Counted from the first letter of the stretch, positions 50,489-60,156 are shown. The stretch: 64,000 nucleotides of DNA from Orientallactaga sibirica (GCA_036365145.1 JAEOAD010000040.1:14979501-15043500); one strand, 5' to 3'. Numbers and translations: made by a program. The notes: generated from the letters alone by a model not told the origin.

Positions 50489-51087
50489 TTTTTTTTTATT
50501 GACAACTTCCTTCATTGTAGACAGTATCCCATGGTACTTCCCTCCCCCCCCTTTCCCCTTTGAAACTCCACTCTCTGTCATATCCCCTCCGCCTCTCAAT
50601 CAGTCTCTCTTTTCATTTTGATGTCATCACCTTTTCCTCCTATTAGGATGGTCTTGTGTAGGTCGTGTCAGGCACTGTGAGGTCATGGATATCCAGGCTA
50701 TTTTGTGTCGGAGGAGCACATTGTAAGGAGTCCTACCCTTCCTTTGCCTCTTACATTCTTTCTGCCCCCTCTTTAGGACCCTGAGCCTTGGAAGGTGGGT
50801 TAGAGATGTTTCAGTGCTGAGCACTCCTCTGTCCCTTCTTCTCAGCACTATGATGCCTTCTAAGTCATCCCAAGGTCACCACCACCTGAAAAGAGAAGTG
50901 TTTTTTTGTTTGTTTGTTTGTTTGTTTTTTTGGTTTTTCGAAGTAGGGTCTCACTCTAGTCCAGGCTGACCTGGAATTCACGGTGTAGTCTCAGGGTGGC
51001 CTCGAACTCTACGGCGATCTTCCTACCTCTGCCTCCCAAGTGCTGGGATTTAAGGCGTGAGCCACCATGCCTGGTTACAGAGAAGCT
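50489..51087 (-). mobile_element. LINE-1 3' end, copy 6, interrupted by B1
   Basis: L1 part 50489-50898 resumes as two bases (51086-51087) after a B1. It has a small deletion at CCTCTTTAGGACCCTG. Same 3' end as copies 1, 2 and 5. Confidence 0.68.
50899..51078 (-). mobile_element. B1 SINE nested in L1
   Basis: Reverse copy with a (TTTG)n tail. TSD AGAGAAG at 50892-50898 and 51079-51085, which is L1 sequence. Confidence 0.94.
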
Positions 51088-51236
51088 GGTCACGCCAGGA
51101 CCTCCAGCTGCTGCAACAGACTCCAGATGCATGTGTCACTTTTGTGCTTTTGGCTTTATGTGGGTACTGGGGAATCGAACCTGGGTCATTAGGTTTTGCA
51201 GGTAAGCACCTTAACTGTTGAGCCAGATCTTCAGCC
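51088..51236 (-). mobile_element. tRNA-derived SINE, 3'-truncated
   Basis: Reverse copy lacking tail and GA run; starts at GGTCACGCCAGGACCTCC, fused to L1. The head ends CAGATCTTCAGCC. Confidence 0.87.
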
Positions 51237-52695
51237 TACCTTTCCCTTTCTTGTCACCTTCTATCAGATGCTCTGAGGATCTGAGTTGTTGGCTGGTGCC
51301 AAAAACCTCAAATAGGTCTCATCGATACTGTTGGTCACTTGCGGATGTCAAAAACCTAGTCCTATCTCACACTGAAGGTCTGAACTCTCATCTAGCAACG
51401 ACATTTTCTTCCCCTTCGGCTCAGGCTACTGGTTTGCCGTGGGAACGTGTACTTGTTCCTTTCCTTACTGTCTCCTCCTCTACTTCTACGTGTTGTTAGC
51501 TCTCAAAGGTCGTGGTGGAAGCCGGAGGAATTGGAGAAAACAGGTGAATTTATAATGATTTAGCATTCTGACCGTTTCCACGTGCCCTAAGCTACACACC
51601 CCTGGGTTTCTTGGAGCCCTGAGCCCTGAGGATTTCCCATCTGAGGGCCACCAAGGCAGTCCCTCCTCGAACTAGCTGCAGTTGCCCCTGCCAGACTCAG
51701 TGACTTCTGGGTAGTTCTTGGCTTCACTGCTCCCCTCCTGGAGGCCACTGTTTTGTGCACAATCATTCTGGAGATGATGCACCACTGTGAATCCTTTGGA
51801 CCAGAAAATACACACATCTCATTGCCTGTCCCATCCCTAGCTCAGCAAGGATCCAGTTCTCTCTGGCAAATGCTAGTTTACTCTACACGTGACTTTAGAC
51901 ACTCCAGGTGGGAATACTACCTCCCCCGATTCCAGATGGGTCACTTTAAGGACCCCCATGCTGCAGCCTTCCTGGACCCTTCTGCTTCACGTTCCAGCCA
52001 GACCTGGATGAGATGCAGTCCCACCAAGTCCCGCGGACGGACTTTTGGTTCTTTGATCATTTCTGGCCTGGCTCCTCTCTGTAGGAGTCCCCACAACCCA
52101 GCCATACCCATACAAGACCATCACCCTAAAGCGCGTCTTTCTGGGGGATGAGTACTCATTAGGATGTGGGCAGCAGCCTTGTCCTCAGCTGCATGGAGCC
52201 CTGGGAGGGAAGGGTATGCCTACAGAGGCCTCCCAGCCAATTCATGGGACCCGACCAGCATTTACACACAACCACCAGCAAGCAAGTGCTGTGCCAGGCC
52301 CTGGGAGTCCTGCGAGTGAGAGCCAGGCTCCCGCAGATAGCCCTGGGGTGGTCGAGGCAGAACTCAGGGCAGAGGCCCCAACGAAGCCATTGGGACCTAT
52401 GCTGATTTATAGAGCTCTCAACACACTTAGCGTACACGTAGCCAGTGCTTGATGATTGGGCCACCATTTACACTACTTGAACAAACTTGGCTGAGATTGT
52501 TTTATGTCATTTTTCCCCCTAAGGACGTTGGATATTTTATCTATTGATAATAACACTGTCTCTGGGTTGTGGCAAAACACCAAAGCAAACGATGTTCTGC
52601 AGCTCCTTTCAGATCTCGCTTTCTGTTGATGGTAGAGGTTGGGAGAACACTGGGTACATTTTGCTATGTGCCAGACTTCACCTCGGCTTGTATCT
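51237..52695. other. Longest repeat-poor block, about 1.5 kb
   Basis: No SINE, L1 or LTR recognised. Several overlapping ORFs (51753-52151, 132 codons; 52159-52467 minus, 102 codons) have no domains and conflict with one another. A CpG-containing patch lies around 52030 (AAGTCCCGCGGACGGAC). Confidence 0.45.
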
Positions 52696-52895
52696 GACAA
52701 GAAGAAGGGCTCTTGTAATGCACCCAGGCTCTGGAGCCAGACTGCCTGAGCATGAATTCTGGTAGCATCATCAGTTACTGGCAATGTAATTTAGAACAAA
52801 CATCATTAACCAACATATGTTCCCATTTCCTTATGACCTGTCATATGTCCCGAATGGAGCCTGGCACACAGAGTTTGCAACAAATGGGAGGTGTC
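52696..52895 (+). mobile_element. MIR
   Basis: CTCTGGAGCCAGACTGCCTG start, CATCATCAGTTACTGGCAAT middle, CCCATTTCCTTATGACCTG, then GGAGCCTGGCACACAGAG. One of the clearest MIRs in the window. Confidence 0.75.
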
Positions 52896-53019
52896 ATTAA
52901 AGAGAAAGAGACAACTCCATTTTTTTCATCCATACCCCACTGTGGAAAGTATGCTAGTTACTTTCCCCCTTGCTGTGACCAAGTACCTGACAAGAAGCAG
53001 CTTAAAGAAGGAAGGGAGC

Positions 53020-53190
53020 TGGAGAGATTGCTCCATGGTTAAGGCACTTGCTTGCAAATCCTAATGAGCTGAGTTCGATTCCCCAGGCCCCACGTAGAGC
53101 CAGATGCACAGAGTAGCCCATGCATCTGGAATTCATTTGCAGGGGGCTAGAGGTCCTGGTGCACCCATTATCTCTCTCTCTCTCTCTGAC
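53020..53190 (+). mobile_element. tRNA-derived SINE, tail replaced
   Basis: Forward copy ending in (CT)n at 53172-53188, then joined directly to a truncated B1. GTTCGATTCCCCAGG is intact. Confidence 0.9.
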
Positions 53191-53310
53191 AGGCATCGAG
53201 AGGCAGAGGTGGGAGGACTGCTGTGAGTTCGAGGCCAGCCTGAGACTACATAGTGAATTCCAGGTCAGCCTGGACTAGAGCGAGACCCTAACTTGAGAAA
53301 TCAAAAAGGA
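53191..53310 (+). mobile_element. B1 SINE, 5'-truncated
   Basis: Starts GAGAGGCAGAGGTGGGAGGA, missing about 45 bp of the 5' end. It ends AACTTGAGAAATC, then GGAAGA repeats to 53345. Confidence 0.9.
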
Positions 53311-53590
53311 AGAAGGAAGAGGAGGAAGAGGAGGAGGAGGAGGAAGGGATCATGATAAGGAAGGAATGGCAACAGGAATAGGAAGTGCTTGGTCATATTG
53401 CATCCATAGTCAAGAAGCAGAGAGAGACAGAGAACGGGAAGTGAGTGAGGCTTGGCTTGGTTATAAAACTTCCGGGCCTGCCTACAGTGAGGCACCTCCT
53501 CCACCTTCGTCCCAAACAGCACCACCAGCTGGTAACCCAATGTTTAAGCCTGTGGGGGACATTTCCCACGTTCTCTACATGACTTGAGCG

Positions 53591-54030
53591 GACAAAGATG
53601 TGAGGGCTCAGTGCACTTGTCATAGGAGCATGATACATAGGAAGCTGTGGGTTTTTGTTTGTTTGTTTGTTTGTTTGTTTGTTTGTTTGTTTTTACCATG
53701 TGCACACTCCATCCCAACTGGGTTCCCTAAAGAGAGCATCATTATTGTAGAGAGGCATCGTGACGGGAGGCTTGTGGCAACTGGCTTGGAGGAAACTCAT
53801 GTCTGCCAGCACTGATCATCATTATTATTATTTTTAGTGGACGTGCTGGAGCTGAGACGTAGTCCTGACCCTGCCAATCTGAGAGGTGGAGAGCTTTGTC
53901 CTAGGAAGCAGCTTGGTCCACGTCCATTCAAGCTTGTCTTGAAAAATTACCATCTTTTGACCATTTTGCAGGGTATTTTCTACTCTAGATTCTTTGCAAC
54001 TGACTTCTTGAGTGATAAATGTATTGCTTT
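53591..54030. other. Repeat-poor stretch with (GTTT)n
   Basis: (GTTT)n of about 9 units at 53655-53692. The rest is unique, with an (ATT)n at 53819-53834. No gene seen. Confidence 0.45.
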
Positions 54031-54040
54031 TAAAAACTCA

Positions 54041-54313
54041 TGGGCTGGAGAGATGGCTTAGCGGTTAAGGCGCCTGCCTGCTAAGCCTAAGAACGCTGGT
54101 TCCAATCTCCAGGTCCCACGTTTAGCCAGATGCAAAGTGACACAAGGGTGCAATGCCACACTTGCCCACAAAGGGGCGCACACATCTGGATTTCGTTCGC
54201 AGCAGCTGAGAGACTGCTGGCGTGCCCATCTCTAGCTGTCTCCCTCTCCCTGTCTCTCTATTTGTCTCTCTCTGTGTCTCTCTCCAAAAAATAAAAATAA
54301 AATAAAATAAAAT
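54041..54313 (+). mobile_element. tRNA-derived SINE, type B
   Basis: Forward copy with exact 10-bp TSD TAAAAACTCA at 54031-54040 and 54314-54323. It has GGTTCCAATCTCCAGGTCCC once (ancestral state of the triplication at 27947) and an (AAAAT)n tail. Confidence 0.96.
54166..54179 (+). promoter_or_regulatory. CTCF-like core (type B SINE), one extra change
   Basis: CCACAAAGGGGCGC; the seventh base is A instead of G relative to the other type B copies, probably weakening the match. Confidence 0.22.
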
Positions 54314-54323
54314 AAAAACTCAC

Positions 54324-54720
54324 TGGTGTTTCATTCTATGTTCTAGATAACGGAGGAGTTCAACAGCCTGTCACACTTACATTTTACCCACAGAAATTTA
54401 CCCAGAGACTGTAGCTTATCTTCTCATAGACAAAAGAGGAGGTCTGTAGACAACAGTGATAACACTTTGCTTGACGAAAGTAACACGTTCACTATGTGTA
54501 CATGACGTGATATAATGTGACACATTAAACATACAACAATAAAATGTAAACTTTAGGGAAAACATACCCAGTGACCAACAAGAGAGAAGTTGACTTATAT
54601 TGAGGCAGATTTCTACATCAATGATAGGTTCAAACAATAAAAAGTGTTCACATGCTGATTAAAATGCCAGCACGGAGCAAGAGGTGGCGGAGAACTGCGG
54701 CTGCTACCTGACCCAATGTT
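54324..54720. other. AT-rich repeat-poor stretch
   Basis: Unique sequence without recognised features; short ORFs only. Confidence 0.45.
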
Positions 54721-54724
54721 ACAG

Positions 54725-54840
54725 ACTTGGTCCTGGCATCACACACCTGTAATCCCAGCATGCAGGGGCTGAGGCAGGAGAATTGAGAGCTTGAGGCCAA
54801 GCCGGGCTCTATGAGGAGAGCCTGTTCCAAGAAGAACTTA
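54725..54840 (+). mobile_element. Old B1-related SINE
   Basis: CACACACCTGTAATCCCAGC, AGGCAGGAGAATTGAGAGC and GAGAGCCTGTTCCAAGAAG. Short monomeric form, diverged. Confidence 0.7.
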
Positions 54841-54859
54841 GACTTAGGAGCCAGATTTC

Positions 54860-55015
54860 CATGTTGAGAGCCTGGTTTTGTCTCTGGCTATGAGTTTTGG
54901 CAGATAACTCAGCACCGAGCCTCTTTTTCCAGATGGAAAATTCAGGATGGTAGTAAGGATAATGTGTTCATGCGAAGCACTTATCTCGGTGCCTAGAAGA
55001 TGGAAATGCTGCGTT
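54860..55015 (+). mobile_element. MIR
   Basis: GTTTTGTCTCTGGCTATGAG, CCTCTTTTTCCAGATGG, AGGATGGTAGTAAGGATAAT, GCGAAGCACTTATCTCGG in MIR order. Confidence 0.72.
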
Positions 55016-55529
55016 TGTTGAGTATTACTCTAGGGCTTAAGTTGCAAACTGATGCTGAGCGAGTTCACTGTTCCAGATGACATCAGGTATGTATCATGAA
55101 ATTGTTACGTTAACCCAGCCAAGCAGCGGACTTATTATCTCACAGAGTTCCTCTTTTATCTGTGAGAACATGGCTCACGTCCTGAAACCTTGACATTCAG
55201 TGTGACTCTAGTGGAGTAGAATTAAGGAGGTAATTCAGGGAACATGGACCATGAGGGTGGGACCCTTATCCAGCAGGGCTGGTGGCCATGTGATAGGGCG
55301 GGGTGCTGCCACACAGAGTAAAGGGTCCTGGAGGACAATGTGACAAGGTGGTCTTCTGCAAGCCAAGGAGAGAGGCCTCATTAAGAACCTGTCTGGTGCC
55401 AGCATGGTTGGGACCGGCAGCCTCTGGCACTCAGAGACAGAACGGTGTGTTGTGTCAGCTATGGCGTTACACTGTGACAGCTCTTGCAAACTAAACATAG
55501 TCAGTGAGGGTCGGATTTCTTTTTGAATA
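55016..55529. other. Repeat-poor stretch
   Basis: Unique. A 139-codon minus ORF (55235-55654) starts inside the old B1 at 55530-55665 and is not supported. Confidence 0.42.
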
Positions 55530-55665
55530 TTTATTTGTTTGCTTGTCTGTGTTTTCTGAGGCAGGGTTCCACAGTGTAAGCTAGGTGGGCCTTGAATTTG
55601 TGGTCCTCCTGACTCACCCTCTGGAATGCTGGGATCATAGCAGTGTGCCACCATGCCCAGCTATG
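55530..55665 (-). mobile_element. Old B1-related SINE
   Basis: Reverse fragment: TTTTCTGAGGCAGGGTTCCA, GGTGGGCCTTGAATTTGTGG, TGTGCCACCATGCCCAGCT. Confidence 0.75.
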
Positions 55666-55849
55666 AGAATGCTTTTATACCAAAAGTGCTTCAAAATCAC
55701 CCAGAAATATAGTCAGAATGTGTTTTACAGATGCCCACCCTCAGGGTTTCTGTTCTGGTAGACTGGAGCAGGGGCTAGAATCTACATGCAAGTACATATT
55801 TTATGCATCTTTGTATGTGTATATATGTACATATGTATATATTTGGTTT

Positions 55850-56073
55850 TTAAAATTTTATTTATTTATTTATTTATTTATTTTTTATTTATTTATTTAT
55901 TTATTTATTTGAGGGGGGAGAGGATGGGTGTATCAGGGCCTCTGGCCCTTGCAAATGAACTCCAGATGCACGTGCCCACTTGTGCATCTGGCTTTTGTGG
56001 GTCCTGGGCAATTGAACCTGAGTCCTTTGGCTTTGCAGGCAAGCACCATAACTGCTAAACAATCTGTCCAGCC
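55850..56073 (-). mobile_element. tRNA-derived SINE with (ATTT)n
   Basis: Reverse copy with ATTT units at 55858-55909, then GAGGGGGGAGAGG in place of (GA)n. The head ends AATCTGTCCAGCCC. Confidence 0.92.
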
Positions 56074-56074
56074 C

Positions 56075-56215
56075 TTTGTCTTGTTTTTGAGACAAGGGTT
56101 CTCTACATAGCTCAGGCTGGCCTCAGTTGCTGTGTAGTCTGGGCTGACTTCACACTTGTGATCACTCTGCCTCTTCAGCGTTGATACAGGTGTAAGCCAC
56201 CACTTCCAGGCTACA
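56075..56215 (-). mobile_element. Old B1-related SINE
   Basis: Reverse fragment: TTTTTGAGACAAGGGTTCTC, TCAGGCTGGCCTCAGTTGC, GTAAGCCACCACTTCCAGG. Confidence 0.75.
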
Positions 56216-56345
56216 CACATTTGTAAATTGAGTCATAATTATTATACATATTTATGGGGTATGATGTGATGTTTTGATACATGTATACATTATATAATGA
56301 TTAAATCAAGGTAATTAACATATCCGTCAACTTAAATGTCTATCA
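56216..56345. mobile_element. Ancient L1 3'-region fragment
   Basis: ATACATATTTATGGGGTATG, GATGTTTTGATACATGTATA, TCAAGGTAATTAACATATCC: a well-known conserved block of old mammalian L1s. Confidence 0.78.
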
Positions 56346-56775
56346 TTTCTTTTTTTTTTTTTTTTTGGCCTTTGCATTATTTAGAAATGCATTCTTAAAG
56401 CTGTTAGGGTTTTTCGCAAAGCCCCAGAAAAGGCCTACAACACAAGTCAGAGCACTGATCATTTCCTTGTGGTGACAGCATTCAAAATCTTTCCCAGCCA
56501 CTTTGAAATGGCTAACCATGGTGACTCTGAAGATGATTCTGACATGGGACAAGATGGATGCCCCTGGAGGACGAGTGAGATACTCCAGACATAGAAAGAG
56601 AAATGACATCATTCACATGTGGAACATCACAGTTGATCTCAGCAGGGCCGAGTGCGGAACAGTCACTTAGGGATGCTGAGGAGAGTAGAAGGGGCGGGTG
56701 GGGAGAGTCTGGCCAATACAGTAATGCTCCAGTCAGGAGGAGCGCTTCTAGAATCTGCATCCAAAATGACTACTT
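56346..56775. other. Repeat-poor stretch
   Basis: Starts with a T18 run; the rest is unique. An 89-codon minus ORF ends in poly-Lys from that T run and is rejected. Confidence 0.42.
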
Positions 56776-56777
56776 CT

Positions 56778-57048
56778 TGGGCTGGAGAGATGGCTTGGCT
56801 GTTAAGGCACTTGCCTTCAAAGTCAAAGGACCCTGGTTTGATTCCCCAGGACCCACATAAGCCAGATGCACAAGGTGGCACATGCATCTGGAGTTCATTT
56901 GCAGGGGCCAGAGTCCCTGGTGCACCCATTCTCTCATTTGTTTGCAGTGGCTGGAGGCCCTGGTGCCCCCATTCTCTCTCTATCTGCCTCTCTCTCTCTC
57001 TCTGCTTCTTTCTCTCTCTCAAATAAATAAATAAATAATATAAATACA
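56778..57048 (+). mobile_element. tRNA-derived SINE with internal duplication
   Basis: Forward copy in which the segment from TTTGCAGTGG to CCCATTCTCTC occurs twice (about 56896-56938 and 56939-56982). Then (CT)n and an (AAAT)n tail. Confidence 0.93.
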
Positions 57049-57051
57049 AAA

Positions 57052-57207
57052 GATTACTTCTTTGAGAGAGAGAGAGAGAATGGGTACACATATGTGAACT
57101 CCAGATGCATGCATCACTGCCATTTTGTGCATCTGGCTTTACGTGGTACTGACCCATTAGGCTTTGCAAGCAAAGTGCCTTTAACCACTAAGCAATCTCT
57201 GCATGCC
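57052..57207 (-). mobile_element. tRNA-derived SINE, old and shortened
   Basis: Reverse copy with two internal deletions (AATGGGTACACATATGTGAA and GGTACTGACCCATTAGGC). The head ends AATCTCTGCATGCC. Confidence 0.82.
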
Positions 57208-57418
57208 CTAGAGCCTGCATTTCTAACCGGTTGTACCTGACACATGCATCAATGTGAGGACCACACTTTGAGAATGGCCCGCTTACACTAAGCCCACCTT
57301 AACCAAACCCTTCTATTTCATTCAAAAGAAACTGGGGATCCCACATGTTAGGTACTTTCCTCTCAGGCATAAGCTGTGTCCTGAAATTTTCCTCTTTTTC
57401 TTTAAAAATATTTTATTT

Positions 57419-57690
57419 GGGCTGTAGAGATGGCTTAGGGGTTAAGGTGCCTGCCTCCTAACCCTAAGAACACTGGTTCCAATCTCCAGCAGTTCCCAGG
57501 TCCCACGTTTAGCCAGATGAAAAGTGACACAAGGGTGCAATGCTGGACTTGACCACAAGGGGGCGCACGCATCTGGATTTCGTTCACAGCAGCTGAGACA
57601 CTGCTCATGCGCCCATCTCTGTCTCTCTCTCTCTCTCTCTGTGTGTGTCTGTCTCTCTCTGTGTCTCTCCAAAAAAAATAATAAAAATTT
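57419..57690 (+). mobile_element. tRNA-derived SINE, type B
   Basis: Forward copy with GACACAAGGGTGCAATGCTG and a long CT/GT tract (57615-57668). The tail is A-rich. Confidence 0.94.
57553..57566 (+). promoter_or_regulatory. CTCF-like core (type B SINE)
   Basis: CCACAAGGGGGCGC, identical to the cores at 28045 and 60002. Confidence 0.4.
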
Positions 57691-57696
57691 AAAAAA

Positions 57697-57926
57697 ATAT
57701 ATTTTATTTATTTATTTATTTGTTTGAGAGAGAGAGAGAGAGAGAGAGAAAGGGGGACTGATAGAGAGAAAGAGAATGGGCACACCAGGGCCTCTAGTCA
57801 CTGTGAACGCACTTCAGATGCATGCACCACCTTGTGCATCTTCCTTACGTGGGTCCTGGGGAATTGAACCTGGGTCCTTTGGCTCTACAGGCAAATGCTT
57901 TAACCACTAAGCCATCTCTCCAGCCC
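57697..57926 (-). mobile_element. tRNA-derived SINE, type A
   Basis: Reverse copy with (ATTT)n, (GA)n at 57726-57750 and GGGAATTGAACCTGGG. The head ends CATCTCTCCAGCCC. It forms a tail-to-tail pair with the preceding type B copy. Confidence 0.94.
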
Positions 57927-57929
57927 ATG

Positions 57930-58076
57930 AGTTTTTTTGTTTTGTTTTTGTGTGTATGTGTTTTTCTGGGCAGGGGGTTTGTGATAGGCCCTCACTCAAT
58001 AGCTCAGACCACCCTTGATTTCTGCTCCATCCTTTGAAGGTCTGGGATGACAGGTATGGGCCAGCACACCTGGCAA
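57930..58076 (-). mobile_element. Old B1-related SINE
   Basis: Reverse fragment: GGCCCTCACTCAATAGCTCA, GGTCTGGGATGACAGGTATG, GCCAGCACACCTGG. Confidence 0.68.
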
Positions 58077-58817
58077 AGATGACAGGCAGAACCGTCTTGA
58101 GAGGCTGTGATTCCCCAGAACAAGAAGAGCTGCCCCTCTGCTTGGAGGGAGGAGAGGCGTGGCTTTGTTCCGTTCTTCCTCTCTCCACAGCCACATGTTC
58201 CTACGCAGGAGAGCGTGCTGTGCCCAGCCTTGCCAGAACTTCAAAGGCAGGTCTGCTCACCAAATGTCTGCCGCGAGGACCAGCAGCAGCAGCGTGGTGG
58301 GAGCCACTGGAGGGGTCCATGCTTCAGGGTGAATCTGTCACCTCTGTGGAACTAGCACTAGTGTTTCCACGCTGTCCTGAGTCCAAGGCCACTGATATCT
58401 CCTTGCACAGCTTTTACGGCACAGCTGCCTTGGCTCAAATCTGCGCCCTTTAAAGCACTTTGGTGTGTGTATGGGGGGGGGGGTGTCTCAGAAATGGTTC
58501 CCGAATGTTTGGGAGGAAGAGGCCAACTGATGGGGTGCAAGGATTAAAGGAGTGTCTTGGTGTTTCCCACCTAGTTTAAATGATTGAGAGGAAAAAAAGG
58601 CACCTGTGTGCAAGCTTGTGACCAGAAAAACACGTAATGAAGCCTGATGGTCACTCAGGACATTCTGGCCCATGGTCTCGGGTGCACTTAGCGTCCTCTT
58701 TTCCTCCTGTCAGTGAAGCAAACTAGCAGAGAGGGGCGAGCCAGGGCCAGAGGGAGGGCAAGTGCCAGGATCAGAAAGAGGCCAGCAATCTGGACCACAG
58801 AATCCATAATAGGGACT

Positions 58818-58854
<37 letters not shown>

Positions 58855-59572
58855 CTCCATGGGTAGGGAAGCCTACTCAGCTGTGAATGTGTCTTGAGAC
58901 AGTGTAAGTCAGACACACAAAAGACTTCTGGTATGTCCTCAGGAAAGAGTTCAACAATTTATGTTTACTACGGAAGTGCCTTCACCGAAGTGGAGAGCAG
59001 GAGAAAGGAGCAGACACAGCCTGGTGATTCCTGCAGAGAGCAGAGGCAGTGTGCTACCTCCCCGGCCTCCGGGGAGCTCACTGTAGTCAATGCTCAGAGA
59101 ATGGGGCTCTCCAAGCCTCAGCTAACACACACAAAGACGCTTTTTCTTAACACAGGAAAAGTTAGCCCAAGCAAGGCAAGACAGCAAGAAGGCTCCCACT
59201 GAACATAAGACATTTCTTCTGAGCTGGTATTCACCCATCAGGCTGGGTCTTCAAGACGGGGCATTGCGTCAGGATATGGAAAATGAGTGGAGATAGGGAA
59301 GTTGGGGGCTGGGACATTATAGATGTGATATACCATCTCTTCCCCTCTGACAGGCCTCCAGCAAGCCCTTCGCCTCACATTCTCTTGGGATCACTGGCTT
59401 CCGGGTCCCACCAGGTAAGGAAAGTAGCACGACAGAAGCTGGCCCTCAGCCAGAAACAGACCACTCTCTGGTTCTGCTCCCCAGCCCGCTTATGTGTCCA
59501 GAGCAGAAGGTTCTGAGATCATCTGTGGAGGCCCCATTGGTCATGGGTCAGTAGTGCTGGGACTCACAGAAT
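58077..59572. other. Repeat-poor block, about 1.5 kb, with a candidate exon
   Basis: Few repeats: a G10 run at 58473-58482 and (AC)n at 58820-58851. A 139-codon ORF (58034-58453) starts in the old B1 and lacks domains. A short interval at 59354-59414 has good splice signals. Confidence 0.42.
59354..59414 (+). other. Candidate small exon
   Basis: A pyrimidine-rich run ending CTTCCCCTCTGACAG precedes 59354, and CAG|GTAAGG follows 59414. The 61-bp interval is open in one frame. No homology was tested, so this may be chance. Confidence 0.2.
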
Positions 59573-59710
59573 AATAATTACAGGGCTGGAGAGACGGTTC
59601 AGAGGTTAAGGTGCTTGCCTGCCAAGCCTAGGGACCCACATCAAGCCTGATGCACACGGTGACACATGCGTCTGGAGTTCGTTTGCAGTGGCTAGAGACC
59701 CTGGTGCATC

Positions 59711-59912
59711 CCCTTCCTTCCTCCCTTCCTCCCTTCCTCCCTTCCTCCCTTCCTCCCTTCCTCCCTTCCTCCCTTCCTCCCTTCCTCCCTTCCTCCCTTC
59801 CTCCCTTCCTCCCTTCCTCCCTTCCTCCTTCCTTCCTTCCTTCCTTCCTTCCTTCCTCCCTCCCTCCCTCCCTCCCTCTCTTTTCTTTTCTTTTCTTTCT
59901 TTCTTCCTTTTT
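59711..59912. repeat. (CTTCCTCC)n/(TTCC)n pyrimidine tract
   Basis: An 8-nt CCCTTCCT-type unit repeats about 14 times, then TTCC, TCCC and TTTC runs. ORFs here are repeat shadows. Confidence 0.97.
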
Positions 59913-60156
59913 TTTTGGAGAGAGAGAGAGAGAGAAAGAGGAAGACAGATAGAGATGGGCATGCCAGCATTCTCTCTGCTGCAAACAAAATCCAGATGTG
60001 TGCGCCCCCTTGTGGTCAAGTGCGGCATTGTTCCCTTGCGTCACTTTGCATCTGGCTAAACGTGGGACCTGGAGACTGGAACCGCTGGAGATTGGAACCA
60101 GCATTCTTAGGCTTAGGAGGCAGGTGCCTTAACCGCTAAGCTATCTCTCCAGCCCT
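59913..60156 (-). mobile_element. tRNA-derived SINE, type B
   Basis: Reverse copy with (GA)n, the type B segment reversed and a 14-bp partial box B duplication (GGAGACTGGAACC and GGAGATTGGAACC). The head ends TATCTCTCCAGCCC. Confidence 0.94.
60002..60015 (-). promoter_or_regulatory. CTCF-like core (type B SINE), reverse
   Basis: Minus strand reads CCACAAGGGGGCGC, in opposite orientation to the cores at 54166 and 57553 (convergent). Confidence 0.4.

Larger units (their letters stand above)
52955..53590 (-). mobile_element. MaLR-type LTR interrupted by SINEs
   Basis: Left part 52955-53019 (CCCTTGCTGTGACCAAGTAC, CAAGAAGCAGCTTAAAG) and right part about 53340-53590 (CATATTGCATCCATAGTCAA, AACAGCACCACCAGCTGG, GTGGGGGACATTTCCCACG). 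Reverse orientation. Confidence 0.62.

Noticed and set aside
56663..57169. 168-codon minus-strand ORF
   Set aside because: It runs through a SINE with an internal duplication, its CT tract and a second SINE; Arg/Glu-rich stretches are (CT)n read in reverse.
58034..58453. 139-codon plus-strand ORF
   Set aside because: It starts inside an old B1 and has no recognisable domain.
59606..60104. Gly/Arg/Glu- and Pro/Ser-rich ORFs on both strands
   Set aside because: Shadows of the CCCTTCCT-type repeat and a type B SINE.
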